DNA of 64,000 nucleotides from Coriolopsis trogii (Eukaryota; Basidiomycota; Agaricomycetes; Polyporales; Polyporaceae): contig JAHYIO010000003.1 in NCBI GenBank assembly GCA_020543525.1, forward strand, positions 2,232,001 through 2,296,000. Direction: 5' to 3'. The translations under genes were made by a program, and so were the position numbers. The notes under the pieces were generated by a model. It saw nothing but the letters and a program-made list of their open reading frames with translations, was not told where the DNA came from and searched no databases. Position 1 is the stretch's first letter; the number at the start of each line of letters is the position of its first letter. This document shows positions 45,658 through 56,196 of this stretch, piece by piece.

Positions 45658-47073
45658 ATGTACCCCGACAAACTCTGGCTCGAGACGCCTCTCATCCGCT
45701 CTATCCACATATCTTCTCTTCTAGGATGCAACGCGTACCTCAAGTTAGATGTAAGACTCACTACCCCTCTCGTCGATACTGGATCTGATCAAGCGCCCCA
45801 TTCATGTTTCCTCTATTACCTGAACCCTCCACCACAGACACTCCAACCTCCCCAGTCCTTCAAGGCTCGCGGCATCTCTCACTTCGCACAGCACGCCCTC
45901 CGCACACACGGCCCCGACGTTCATCTCATTATAGCGTCCGGAGGCAACGCCGGGCTCGCCGCCGCCTGGGCCGCCAAGGTTCTCGGCCTCAAATGCACCG
46001 TCTTCCTCCCCCACGCCGCCAGCCAATCGACGATAGACTTCTTGCGCAAAGAGGGCGCACAGGTCGTGGTACAAGGGAACTACTACCTCGATGCACTCCG
46101 GCTTGCCCAGCAAGCTGTTGATGCAGAAGCCAATGCGTGAGTACACGTGCAAGAGCCTCTGCGCGCCGTGGGGACCCTTCTAGTGCCGGATTCCAGCGCT
46201 GACCTAGCATGGCTGCCGCAGAGTCATGGTGCCTGCGTACGACGACCCCGTCGTGTGGGAGGGTCACGCGAGTCTGGTCCACGAGATCAAGAGTCAGCTG
46301 CCTGCGGATATCAAGCCCGACGCCATTTTCTGCAGCGTAGGCGGAGGAGGCCTCGCGAACGGCATCATGCTGGGATGCAAAGCTGTAGGATGGGATGATG
46401 GTAGGCTTCTCATCGCGTGAATGCGCGTATAGACATACCTGACGTACCGTGGGCCCTCAGTACCACTCGTGGCGATAGAGACGCATGGATCCAACTGCTT
46501 CTATCAGTCGTTAGCTCTCAACGAAGGAGCGTTCCCTGGCGATGTCAAGTCTAGGCCTGCTCCTGAAGGAATCACCCCGGAATACAACGACGAGCACAGC
46601 GTCACTGTCGCCCACTTGGCGAAGCTCACATCACGTGCGACGTCTCTGGGAGCGTCCTCCCCTTCTGCTGCAGCTGTGAAACAGGCATTGACGAGACGCG
46701 GCGGCGTGAGGAGTGTATGCGTTCCTGACGAATTGGCTATGCAGGTTGCGTCGCGATTCGCTGGTAAGATGGCAGTCCCAACATGTATAGGGTGATCACT
46801 CACATTCTAATCCATCCAGAGGATCACAAGACCTTGGCCGAGCTTGCGTGCACGGCAACGCTTGCTCCAGCTTATAAGCCTACCTTGTTCCATAGATTGG
46901 TCCCCGAGTCCGACAAGCTGTTGACAGTCGTCTTCATAGTATGTGGCGGGTTCAAGATCTCCTTGGCAGATTTGGAAGAGTACAAAGGGATAGTGGATGC
47001 TGAAGTAATAGCAGGAGAGACATGGGACATCACCTACAACGGACAGACGTTGGCAGTGTCGAAGACAGAATGA
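45658..47073 (+). CDS. L-serine/L-threonine dehydratase (PLP, fold type II)
   Basis: Converts L-serine to pyruvate and L-threonine to 2-oxobutyrate with ammonia release; similar to yeast Cha1. Five exons give roughly 370 residues. The start is MYPDKLWLETPLIRSIHISS. Removing intron 1 (from 45751) yields LKLDTLQPPQSFKARGISHF with the Schiff-base Lys in SFKARG. Next come LIIASGGNAGLAAAWAAKVL (phosphate/substrate loop), TVFLPHAASQSTIDFLRKEG, VMVPAYDDPVVWEGHASLVH, the PLP-phosphate glycine loop IFCSVGGGGLANGIMLG, PLVAIETHGSNCFYQSL and the C-terminal cysteine-containing VVFIVCGGFKISL. All key motifs are intact. Confidence 0.93.
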
Positions 47074-47112
47074 TGGTGTAGAGCAGTGGTTTGACGTAGA
47101 AATACAGTCGAC

Positions 47113-47661
47113 CTAGGATGTCACTAGAGCATATGGAGATAATATAAAGAACGCGAGAGACCACGCTTTATGCTGTTGTACGCGAGTCTCATGAACATGA
47201 CGCAAAGAGAAGGGAAGGGATTGCATAGACTCACCCCATGGCCACCAGCCCCGACCAGTTGACTTCTGTTGTGTCTCTGCCTGCTGAGCCAGATGAGCCG
47301 CCCTCGCTTCTGCTTCCCGCTGTGCTTTGCGCTCCATATTCCTCGCTTTGATCTTAGCGAGCTCTTCTTTCAGCGTCGAAGAATCTGTAGGCAAGTTCTA
47401 CGCCCTTGTCAGTCGCAGCAGGACATACTCCTGAGACAGATAAACATACGGTGTTGATTCTGTGCTCAGGCGGGAAGATCTTGTCCTTGTACTTCAAACA
47501 TACGGTCAGTATTGCCGTGTCCGGCGGTGGGGAAGACAGGGTATGCGCACAGGAAGGACGTTCTTTGCATACCAGTCCGGGTTGCCGTAGTGGAACAGCA
47601 TGACCACCGGGAAGAAGACATAGACCGAGAACTTGAATACTTCGAGGTTGGGACCACCCAT
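47113..47661 (-). CDS. PET100: PET100-like cytochrome c oxidase assembly protein
   Basis: Inner-membrane chaperone for assembly of complex IV subunits. The ATG at 47661 gives MGGPNLEVFKFSVYVFFPVV, with a membrane helix that doubles as a non-cleaved targeting signal, then MLFHYGNPDWYAKNVLP. Removing intron 1 gives YKDKIFPPEHRINT, and removing intron 2 gives NLPTDSSTLKEELAKIKARN followed by a long charged helix (MERKAQREAEARAAHLAQQA). A further possible intron after WWPWG is a multiple of three, so the same final residues (AWSLAFFILSPYALVTS) result with or without splicing. That hydrophobic tail is unusual for the family, and the true 3' end deserves RNA support. Confidence 0.85.
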
Positions 47662-47711
47662 TTCGTTTCTACACGGTCCGCAGCGACAGACACAAGAATG
47701 CGTTCAAGGAG

Positions 47712-47861
47712 ATGGCGGTCGCGGACCTAAAACACGAAGACCAGAGGCCAGAGGCAGCACAAGCGCCCAACACGATCGAGGCTCTTCCTGAAAAGGCAAT
47801 CATGGCCTGGAGCGGCAACAAGAAAGCCACTTCCGGGCCGGATATTCCATCTCAACCGTAA
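47712..47861 (+). CDS. Possible small hydrophilic ORF upstream of PET100
   Basis: No family recognised. An ATG at 47712 opens 49 codons in a frame with balanced, acidic coding-like composition (AVADLKHEDQRPEAAQAPNT). The stop at 47859-47861 overlaps a GTAAGT donor, so it could be one exon of a longer gene. It begins only ~50 bp from the PET100 start on the opposite strand, which leaves almost no promoter. That argues it may be an exon of something else or chance. Confidence 0.25.
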   Translation: MAVADLKHEDQRPEAAQAPNTIEALPEKAIMAWSGNKKATSGPDIPSQP

Positions 47862-48229
47862 GTGACCGACTTATGTAAGTTTGCGGCGCGTGTCAGCGTC
47901 AACATGTGCTGGTGTTTGTGCCCTCCGTCCAGGAGCTTGAAGTTGAACGAGCTATGCACAAGGCGCACTCATATATCGCGCTCTGATCATCTGGGTATAG
48001 GGCATGAATGTATTGAGCAGATAGGTAACAGATGCCATGACAAGAAAGAACGGCCCTCTGGAGGAGCTCCACAAGTCAAGACGTTTATATACAGTCCGAA
48101 AACTCATTACGCGGCCGTGAGCACACATCTACTGTCTCGGGATCATGTAGGTAGGAACAAGACCGAAAACAATCGTTGAGATTGAATGTGCATGGGCACC
48201 CGCAAGCCGGCTCGACCACGCAAGGGAGC
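47862..48229. other. Spacer between the small ORF and the cupredoxin 3' end
   Basis: About 370 bp, partly open in one frame but without motifs. Contains 3' flank of the cupredoxin gene. Confidence 0.4.
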
Positions 48230-49229
48230 TCATGCGAGGAGGAACATCGCACCAGCGAGACCAAGAACGCTTGCAGCCGCGCTCGAGATGGTCACGCGCA
48301 TGGCGCCCGAGGAGCCAGACGAACCGCTGCCGCTGCTGCCACTGCTGCTACCCGACGCGGTAGCAGCGGGGGCTGCGGTAGCGATGGCACCAACACCGCC
48401 AGTGACGGGGCCGTTGTCCTGGAGCTGTGTGTAGAGGAACCTTGAGCATACTGGACAGAAGACATTACCGGACGAGCTTACTGTCTTTTCTGACGAGCCG
48501 ACCTTGACGGCGGCCGCCTGCCATGCGTCGAAAGTATTGCCGGTGGAAGGTGCGTTGATCGACCTACGGTGACGGTCAATACATGACAGACTCTAGGATC
48601 ATGAGACATCACATACCCGACCATGCCCAAGCCGCAGTGAGTGGGGGCCTTGCAGAAGAAGTAAATCGCTGAAACGTCCAGGGTGAGAAGGCTGGCCATC
48701 TGCACGTTGATAGCGGCAATACTCACGGATCTGGTCGTTCGTGACGTTCAGGGTCCATTGCACGTTGTTCTGGAGACCAGAGTCGAAACCGGACTCGCCG
48801 CCCTGGGCCTGGAGAGGCGCGCAAGGGCTGCTGAAGTCACCCTGAGTGACGGAGTGCGGAATGTCACCCCTAGAGGAGGTTGATTGGTACGCACACATCC
48901 GCAGGAATACACAAGAAGACATCAACACTTACGAGGGGAAGAAGAACGTGATCAAAGTACCGTTGGACGCAGTGACGTTTGCAGGGCTGAAGACGAAGTT
49001 ACCGCCAGCACCGACGTCGATCTTTACATTCAATCGGGGTTAGCAAAGACTTTTCGCTGCAATAGGGATTGTCGTTTACGTTGATTTGGTTCCCAGAGCT
49101 CGCAGGAGCGGAAGGTGCGGCGGCGGCGGCTGACGAGCTAGAAGACGGCCCAGGTGCAGGACCGTAGCCGTATTGAGGGGTGGCCACGGCCATCAGGGGA
49201 AGAGCGAGGGAAAGGACCGCCTTGAACAT
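48230..49229 (-). CDS. Secreted GPI-anchored cupredoxin-like serine-rich protein
   Basis: Extracellular cupredoxin-fold protein of a type common in mushroom-forming fungi. The ATG at 49229 opens a signal peptide (MFKAVLSLALPLMAVATP), then a Ser/Ala/Pro linker. The cupredoxin domain follows: NFVFSPANVTASNGTLITFF, then IPHSVTQGDFSSPC (first copper His) and YFFCKAPTHCGLGMVG, which supplies the Cys, His and Met set of a type 1 copper site. A Gly/Ser-rich stretch and a C-terminal hydrophobic tail (SSAAASVLGLAGAMFLLA) fit a GPI anchor signal. There are several short introns. A TATAAAA box on the minus strand (near 49350-49344) lies ~115 bp upstream. Copper binding and wall association are inferred from family. 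Confidence 0.85.
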
Positions 49230-51420
49230 CTCGACGTCGGTGTTGAGGAAGGGGGGAGAGGTGCTGGGCGAGACGGTGCTGGGCGACGGCCTTTGAATAG
49301 GAACCTGGTGTGAGGTAGGACAGAGAGCGAGGGAACTTCAGCTTTTATAGAGAACAAGCAAAATCCGAGGCGTTGCATCCTGGCAGTTCCCAGCGAGAGC
49401 ATGGCGGGACTGCGCAGCTGCGGTTCTGTGGATGCAAGAACGTAGAATGCGTGGGTAAGTTAGCGAACCGACCGACCGTAGTGGAGCGGACCACTGACCA
49501 ACGAGCACTGGACACCCAATCATTCGCGATCCTGAGCGTTCAAGGCCCGCCAGGCTGTTTTTAGTGACGAGAGCGGAACGCCTGTCTTCGCACAAAACGC
49601 TCAATCTGTGTTTCATATTTCCCCACCGAGGCCCTTCGATTTCCCTGGTAGATGGAGATAAGCTGTGTGCTGTCGCGCCTTCCGTCTCACAGTGGGAACA
49701 TTCTCGCGTTTGGAGCACGGGACTGTTTCCGGCGCACCTTCGAAGCGAGGACACTCACTCTTCGTGCCTACAACGCATGCCCTGAATCAGCGTCCCGCAC
49801 GAGTATTCAATGGGCTCCAGCGCAGATTGTGTCCAAACTGGAACCGAGGACAAGAAGGCCGTTCGACAGCAGACCAGATGTGTCAGTGAGCGACCAGAAG
49901 CCCAATAGTGGAATGCCGAGGCGTACGTCCGAAGAATTCTGAAGTCAGTTTCGAGAGTAGCTTCCTGCGCACCTGCCAAAAGCGATACGTCTAGGGAACA
50001 CAACTAGGACCGCAGCAAATTGACACACCTTCCCTCGATCAACAATTCCATCCAGTGACATCCGTCATTACGCAATAGGCATCAGGAGTCTCGGGCCCCC
50101 GAGGTTGGGAAAAGGAAGTCTCGAGGGACAATATTCTCATACAACCCAGTCAGAGGGCGAGCACGCAAAAGTATGCTGACGGACCTCATCGAATGTGGTC
50201 CCCGAGACGACCGGCCGCAGCAGAGCGATCATCCCCAAACCATATTCTCCGTCTGAAGAGCGACGACAGCGTGGTATGGACGCGAGTAGCTGCCCCAAAT
50301 TCTCGTCAGCAGGCCGACCGGGAGGCACCAATAGATCCACCCACCTGTCAGTTATGAACACCAAGAAGCCGGAGGAGAGCAGCGGCCTCCCGGCGCAGTA
50401 AGTCGGCATCTTAGAACCACCTTCCTCTGCCTTCAATCTGAGTCTGCAGCAGCACTACCGCAGCGCGTAAGACGAGTACCAAGCCATCCTCGCGGACTCC
50501 CGCCCATCAACACAACAGAATGCTTCTTGCCCTTCGAGACACAACTCACCATACCATCCGAACAAATCGCCGGTTGACGTGAGCGTTGGGAAGGCAGTTG
50601 GTTGACAAGTGGTTGACACGACACAAATTCAACACAGGTCTGAGGCGCGGAAGTATTGTCCAATGTGAAAGATTGACAACTGGTGTGCATATTCCAGAGT
50701 GAGGGTGTCAACTCGTGAGACTCAAACTCATCACTCACCTATATATTCTGTGGCTCTTGGACCCGCCGTGTGCACGCTCGCCCCAGGTCCGTGGCCCCTG
50801 CACCTTGTGCCACATGCTATCTGAAGACGTGACCTCATATTCAGTTCGTCCAGAGCCGTTTTTGCTGCGCGTTGGGAACAGGACCGAAGGTAAGTAACAG
50901 ATCCCGGACTCGAAGCATATCCGGGTCGCGCCAATGAAGTAAATAACTGGTGAACTAGAATCCAATCATATGGTAGTATATGTTGCAAAGCACGGAGTCA
51001 TTGTTTGAGTGGGAACTGTAGAAGCCAGTATAGTTGAAGAGCGTCGACCCGTCGTGGGCGTGGGAGAAGACGCGTACGGATGTCTCTGATTCACTGAAGA
51101 CTCGAACGTCCGTTCTCGCGCCTGATAACGTAAGCATAACTACGTCCAGCAGCGGGCGCTCCTCTGCCCTCCGCGTCCTCAGCACGTCTCCACGACAATC
51201 ATAATTCACCCTTGGAGGCGGAAGATAGTGTGATCCAAGTAAAAGTGCTATGTATTAACCACACTTCACATGGGGCCGTTATGCATGACATTCAAGCCCT
51301 CCATAATACGCCAAACACGAACCTGAACTTCCGCGGTACAGTACTTGCTTATAAGTATCTGCACGTACTCAGCTCAGTCACCAGGGATCTGCTCATAGTA
51401 AATCACACACACACCTCGGA
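49230..51420. other. Gene-poor region upstream of cupredoxin
   Basis: Holds the cupredoxin promoter at its left end. Open frames at 50137-50436 (minus) and 50195-50401 (plus) lie on top of each other and show no motif. A CA-repeat sits at 51405-51415. Base composition becomes AT-richer towards the right. Confidence 0.45.
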
Positions 51421-51455
51421 GCATAAGGTATGCCCAGCACAGACTCGACTACGTC
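51421..51455 (+). repeat. Left arm of inverted repeat
   Basis: Pairs with 51904-51944 on the opposite strand. The inner 28 bp are identical. Confidence 0.8.
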
Positions 51456-51903
51456 GTTACAGCGTTACTTGCTGTGACAGATCACGTGAACTGACATAAC
51501 TTGTGATATTGCAAATGTCAAGCTTTGTCTTCAACACTTCCAGGAGGTGATCAAGTATTAAAACAGGCTCTAGAATACTTTGTGCACTGTTTGAAATACA
51601 CAAGAGGTACACCCGTACACGGTATAATGTAGAATCCTGAAAAGGACTTTAAAGATCAAGTGGCTTATCCGTCCCAATTACCCGATAAACGCCCTAAGAA
51701 TTACTGCAGAGACCAAAACCTTTGAAATGGCTCAGGACGGACACACTGCACTCAAGATCAAGCAAGAACAAAAATTGCGAGAGTGTTGTGGCCACAAGGT
51801 GTTCTTTTTTGTTTGGTGATATATGGAGTCTGTACATTCTAGTTTAAAATGCAATGCTGTCCGTCCGCCAAACTGAGGGCAGCGTGACGGAAATAGGTCA
51901 CCT

Positions 51904-51944
51904 GACGTAGTCGAGTCTGTGCTGGGCATACGGATACCTTATGC
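51904..51944 (-). repeat. Right arm of inverted repeat
   Basis: Reverse complement of 51421-51455 with a six-base insertion near the outer end. Confidence 0.8.
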
Positions 51945-52372
51945 ATAGTACCTGTACAGAAGCCGCTACAAAGACATTGCCCCCTTTTCGATGACATGTG
52001 CAGGGCCTGAGGCTGTGCTGTCTTCAATTCCGAGCAACGGTCCGCATCCTAATACTCATCTCCGATCCCGACCTGAGGTAGCTAGTCCATATCGATATCC
52101 ACCCCAACAACTCCACCACCTCGCTGTTGGAGGTAGGGTTGACGCATATCCAGAGTTAGCAATTCCAACCTAATGTCCAAGGTCTACACGTCTCGGCCCC
52201 ACAGAGAAGGGTATAGTACTAGTCGACATCCTCATCTCGGTTCTCCACTCGCTCGGATGAGCCTCGACGCACATATATACTACGCTTGCACACCTCGAAA
52301 GAATATTCTCCTCGCCGTACACCAAGTGGCGACTACCCTTCCTATTGACGACCACTCGATCTCCTTCTCATC
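51945..52372. other. Upstream region of the proline-rich hypothetical gene
   Basis: About 430 bp. TATATA at 52273-52279 lies ~95 bp before the next ATG. Otherwise nothing was seen. Confidence 0.4.
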
Positions 52373-53206
52373 ATGACCCACACTTCCCCCCAACCTCACC
52401 TGCTCAGGAGTCTCTCGCAGGGACACAACTTGAACGGCAAACACCAACTCCTGCACAACATGCGCCACACCCACTCACTTCCAGGATCGTTCCCCGCCAC
52501 CCGTCCATGGGGGCAGAGGCAGCGGGCCTTGACGGGATTAACGACCATACGCCCCTCCCCTCCCCAGTCTCGCCCTAGCCAGCCAGCATCACCGCCCCAG
52601 GAACCAGCCAACTTACCACTAGGAGGAGTCCCCATGGAGCGCACCGGGTGGGGGCGGGAGAGACGGATGACCCGCCCACGCGCCGCCCCGCGGGCTCATA
52701 CCAGTGCCATGGTGCGACCGAGACTCAATGTCGGCCTCGGTATCCAACTCGCGGGATCGTTCCAGCACATACCACGCCCTCGTGGCGGCGAGGAAGACTT
52801 CACAAACAACGGCGGCCTCGAAGGCATCGACGGTGACGAAGAGCTTCCCGCGTACTCCGTTCACCCTCCGAGGTTATCACACGTGCAGTGGCCGTCCCCT
52901 GCGCCCGCTGGACCCGCTTCGCAACACGGCGCCGCACCGCCGTCATACACATCCGGCCGTGGGGAGTCTATAATCCCTCCGGGGGCACCTCTCCTACCTC
53001 CAGTGTCTCGCTTCGGTTCGCACCACCACCATCCCGAAGTCGACCACCGTCCCGGGGGCGTCGCCGACGACGACGCGCTGATCAGGAGAGGACCGTTGTT
53101 GACGCCTGCTCGGCCTACGTGGTCGCGCTCATACACGAGCACGATGCGGAGCGGTCAGGCTCTCCCCGCCATGTCGCGTTTCGCGACCGGACCATTGGCT
53201 CACTGA
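52373..53206 (+). CDS. Proline-rich hypothetical protein
   Basis: No family recognised. A single open frame encodes 277 residues that are mostly disordered, rich in Pro, Arg, Ser and His. Short motifs EELPAYSV and APPSYTSG resemble LPxY/PPxY peptides bound by WW-domain ubiquitin ligases of the Rsp5/Nedd4 type. There is no signal peptide or membrane helix. A TATA-like box stands ~95 bp upstream and the ATG follows a C/T-rich leader, which supports a real start. Another frame is also open over the first 230 bp, so an intron or a different start cannot be excluded. Confidence 0.45.
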   Translation: MTHTSPQPHLLRSLSQGHNLNGKHQLLHNMRHTHSLPGSFPATRPWGQRQRALTGLTTIRPSPPQSRPSQPASPPQEPANLPLGGVPMERTGWGRERRMTRPRAAPRAHTSAMVRPRLNVGLGIQLAGSFQHIPRPRGGEEDFTNNGGLEGIDGDEELPAYSVHPPRLSHVQWPSPAPAGPASQHGAAPPSYTSGRGESIIPPGAPLLPPVSRFGSHHHHPEVDHRPGGVADDDALIRRGPLLTPARPTWSRSYTSTMRSGQALPAMSRFATGPLAH

Positions 53207-53508
53207 ACGCTACACCCTAATATTGGCATCTCAGCATATACATATATTACTATTGCACCCACCAGACTGTTATAACATGCGCCCCTTCTCAGATACCAGA
53301 ACCATGCCAACCCAATACCACCCGTCTCTTCATATGTATCTAGAAGCAACGTTGTCACCGATCAGAGGAACCTTCCATCATCCAGAGGAATCGAATAGCA
53401 GAGTACAACTCACGTAACGCTAGCACGTCCCAAAGGAACCTTCCATCATCCAGAGGAATCGAATAGCAGAGTACAACTCACGTAACGCTAGCACGTCCCA
53501 AAAGCCCG
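53207..53508. other. Convergent 3' region with tandem duplication
   Basis: About 300 bp between the hypothetical gene and the polymerase delta subunit gene. Nearly half is an exact 2 x 68 bp tandem duplication. Confidence 0.7.
53366..53501. repeat. Exact 68 bp tandem duplication
   Basis: Bases 53366-53433 are repeated without change at 53434-53501. The unit starts AGGAACCTTCCATCATCC. Full identity points to a recent slippage or repair event. Confidence 0.95.
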
Positions 53509-55399
53509 TTAGGTGTCGCCGCCGCCGCATTCGCCGCTGCTTCCGCCTCCGCTGCTCATTCCCTCCACGGCAAACTGGACTTTCCTAATAGCGAGAGTCC
53601 GCAGATTGACTAGGACCAGTAACCCGGTCTCTCTGAAGCTCGGCAAGAGCACGATGCGACACCTCTTTGGTTCTTGATCCGCCTCCTCATCCGCCTCGAC
53701 GAGGAGTCTCGTCGCGAACGCAGGTTGGTTCCCTGTGACGTAAATGTCTGGCGTCTGTGTGAGAACAAAGGGGTCCTTCAGGAAGTACGGATGACACCAG
53801 AGCGTGTCAGGAGCAGTGGGCGCAATGTGTCGCCAGCGAAGAGTCGACTCTGCTAGGGTCATTCGCGTGATGGGCGGCGTTGGCACGTACTTGAACATGT
53901 CATCTAGTGGTTGGCCCGAGTGTGCTAGGATTGTCCGAGACGGTCCTGGTTTTCCGGGATCGGATGATACACCATTCGTTCTGGCTTTCGATGTGGATGC
54001 ACCAGGTTGGCTGGCCCGAGAACTGGAGGCGGTGGGATCGCGAGTTGGCGTTACGCATATGTACGTCGGGTTGGAATCGCACACGAAGGTTGCATAGTGC
54101 GAAGCACCACCAAACATCGCGCGTGGGAGTGGTTGTTGGGGCAAGATGGTTGCGGCAGGGTCTGAGGGGCCAGGCAGGAGATGTACTGGCAGTGAGCGAC
54201 TGATATCGGTTAGATGGGCCGCGAGACTTTGTGTAGGATGTGGTGTGAATGTTGCGTCTTGTCCATATTTACGCTACCAATGGTGAGCCTTGGGACGGTG
54301 GGAAATACACAGGGAGTGGCTCGTACCGATTTTCGTTCCGTCGGCTCCCCGCTTGACACGGTAGACGTACCGGAGGAAGAGCCCAAAGAGTTGCCGGCAA
54401 TGACGAGCCTGGTAATTCGCGCTGACTGAGATTGCTCCTCCGAGCCTCCGGCCTCGCCGACGAGGTACTCAGCCAGCATCTGTATTTGGCCGTCGGCTGG
54501 GTCCGTTGCGCCGACCTCAAGTCCTGAAACAAAAGCTATCCATTCGTCTGCGGCTGAGGATGCCGCCCCTGTCATGACGGTATTAGCACAGAGTTCCGAT
54601 GTTGAACGCTAACGCCCCGTATACCATCTATGTCCATGGACTCGCCAGAAGCTGGCCAAGGCAGACCAGCTGAAGGCTGCGGTGCCATCCCGGGGAAGCA
54701 GATGTCGACGACCTCAAAGTCACCGTTTTGCGTTTCGATACCGAGAGCACCGAGGATGACTCCAGTGACCAGACACGTAGAACTGATTCGGTCCCCTACG
54801 AGGCAAATGCGACCAGATTCATCTTCCAGCATCACGCTGTCAGAATCGGAGTAGAACTTCTCTCTTGGTGGAGGGGCGGGAATAGACCGCTAGGAGCACC
54901 ATTGTCTCGTTGGCTGGTATGCTCAGGGACATGAGGACCGACTCACATCGCGCGCGATGTCCTCGAGAACGTTTGGCTTCAGGGGCATGTCCATGTAAAC
55001 TGTTCCCAGAGTAAAGCAAAGCTGGCCCTTCTCCACATCAAGGACTCGGGGTACGAAGACAGGGTTGCCTGCAAAAGGGAAGTTGGGACGTGGTTGCAGA
55101 GCAGAATGCCACTGGATAGACTCACCTGCGACCTCACTCCATCTCTTCTTGGCGCGTTGTTCTACGTGGTTTCGAAGGGCGCGTAGTCTGACGAAGTAAA
55201 TGTTGGAATACTGGTGCTTATATGACTTGTCACTGCTTTTGATGAGAAACGACGCGTCTTCTGGTGGCGCGAGCAGGGTGGTAGACGGACGTGTGAGCGG
55301 GGCGGACGGTACTGGGCTAAGTTACGCGCGCTTCTTGATGAGCCAGGGTTAACAGCAATTAGAAGATAGAGACACCGACATAGGGTCAAGGACGGCCAT
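53509..55399 (-). CDS. POLD2: DNA polymerase delta small subunit (B subunit)
   Basis: Regulatory subunit of the replicative polymerase delta that bridges the catalytic and third subunits; contains an OB fold and an inactive phosphoesterase domain. The ATG at 55399 gives MAVLDP, and splicing of intron 1 gives PVPSAPLTRPSTTLLAPPED. Next are KSYKHQYSNIYFVRLRALR, HVEQRAKKRWSEVAG, PVFVPRVLDVEKGQLCFTLG, SGRICLVGDRISSTCLVTGV, ALGIETQNGDFEVVDICFPG, and the phosphoesterase-like WIAFVSGLEVG, LLPGPSDPAATILPQQPLPR, AMFGGASHYATF. The C-terminus has HPYFLKDPFVLTQTPDIYVT, GNQPAFATRLLVE and a Gly/Ser-rich tail. It has several introns and an intact frame. Confidence 0.92.
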
Positions 55400-56196
55400 G
55401 TTGTTGACTTCGAGGGCCAACACGAGTAGTGGAAGTATGACACGGAAAGTGCGCGATGAGACGCGTCGAAGCGAGAGTCCTAGTTGGACGCGTTGTGTCA
55501 CGCGTCGCGATCTATATTCGCTTAGAGCACTTACGTAAACTGATCCACAACATGCTTATCCATAATCCACTGCGCCGCTCAAACTCACATTCCAGTCTCT
55601 CACAACTATGTAAATATCTAGTTGCCCACGAGGACTTTGCGCTACCTCGGGCCTTGAGACAGCCACAACCATGTAGGTGAACTCGACGGAACGCGTTGAT
55701 ATGCGACTGGCATGTATACATTGTTGTGCAACTTCATCACAATTTCGCCGTGACGGTATGTGCAGTATACACTCTGACGTTCCATGTACTCTCTTGTGTC
55801 CTTGCTTGCCTGGAAAGGGTGACGCAATATCGATTGATCTAGGTCCTAAGATCCTGGATGGCCTATGGATCACGATCACGTCGTCCATGACCTCATGATA
55901 CACTGACCCACCACCAAACCCGACTCTGGGCAGCACCTTCGGAAGGAGTCGGTAAACCGCGCCGGTGCGGCACGAGCACTGCTTTGGCGACTACCCAACG
56001 CGGTTAAGGGGAACGTTCTTGATAGCGTGCCAAAAGGGCAAGTGTACAAGAACACCCACCAGACCTCCGAACCACCAAATGCCTATAAGAACTGCGCGCC
56101 TTGAGGACAGCAGCGCTCTGCAGGACATAGTCCTTACCTCTCTTTCTTCACCACATCTCCCATTCATCCATCACACAACCACATCCGTTCTCCATA
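55400..56196. other. Divergent promoter region of POLD2 and AKR
   Basis: About 800 bp. TATAAG at 56084-56089 lies ~110 bp upstream of the AKR start. No supported gene, although a short frame at 55.6-55.9 kb is open on the minus strand. Confidence 0.5.

Larger units (their letters stand above)
51421..51944. mobile_element. Possible MITE-like element with long inverted arms
   Basis: The left arm 51421-51455 and right arm 51904-51944 are inverted copies. A 28 bp core (GTATGCCCAGCACAGACTCG... on the left) is exact, and the outer GCATAAGGTAT also matches, apart from six extra bases in the right arm. The ~450 bp between is AT-richer than its surroundings and has no gene. No clear target duplication was found. 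It could be a non-autonomous DNA transposon or a rearranged repeat. Confidence 0.5.

Noticed and set aside
50137..50436. Open frames on both strands at 50.1-50.4 kb
   Set aside because: The opposing frames occupy the same DNA, neither has motifs or introns, and no start context stands out.
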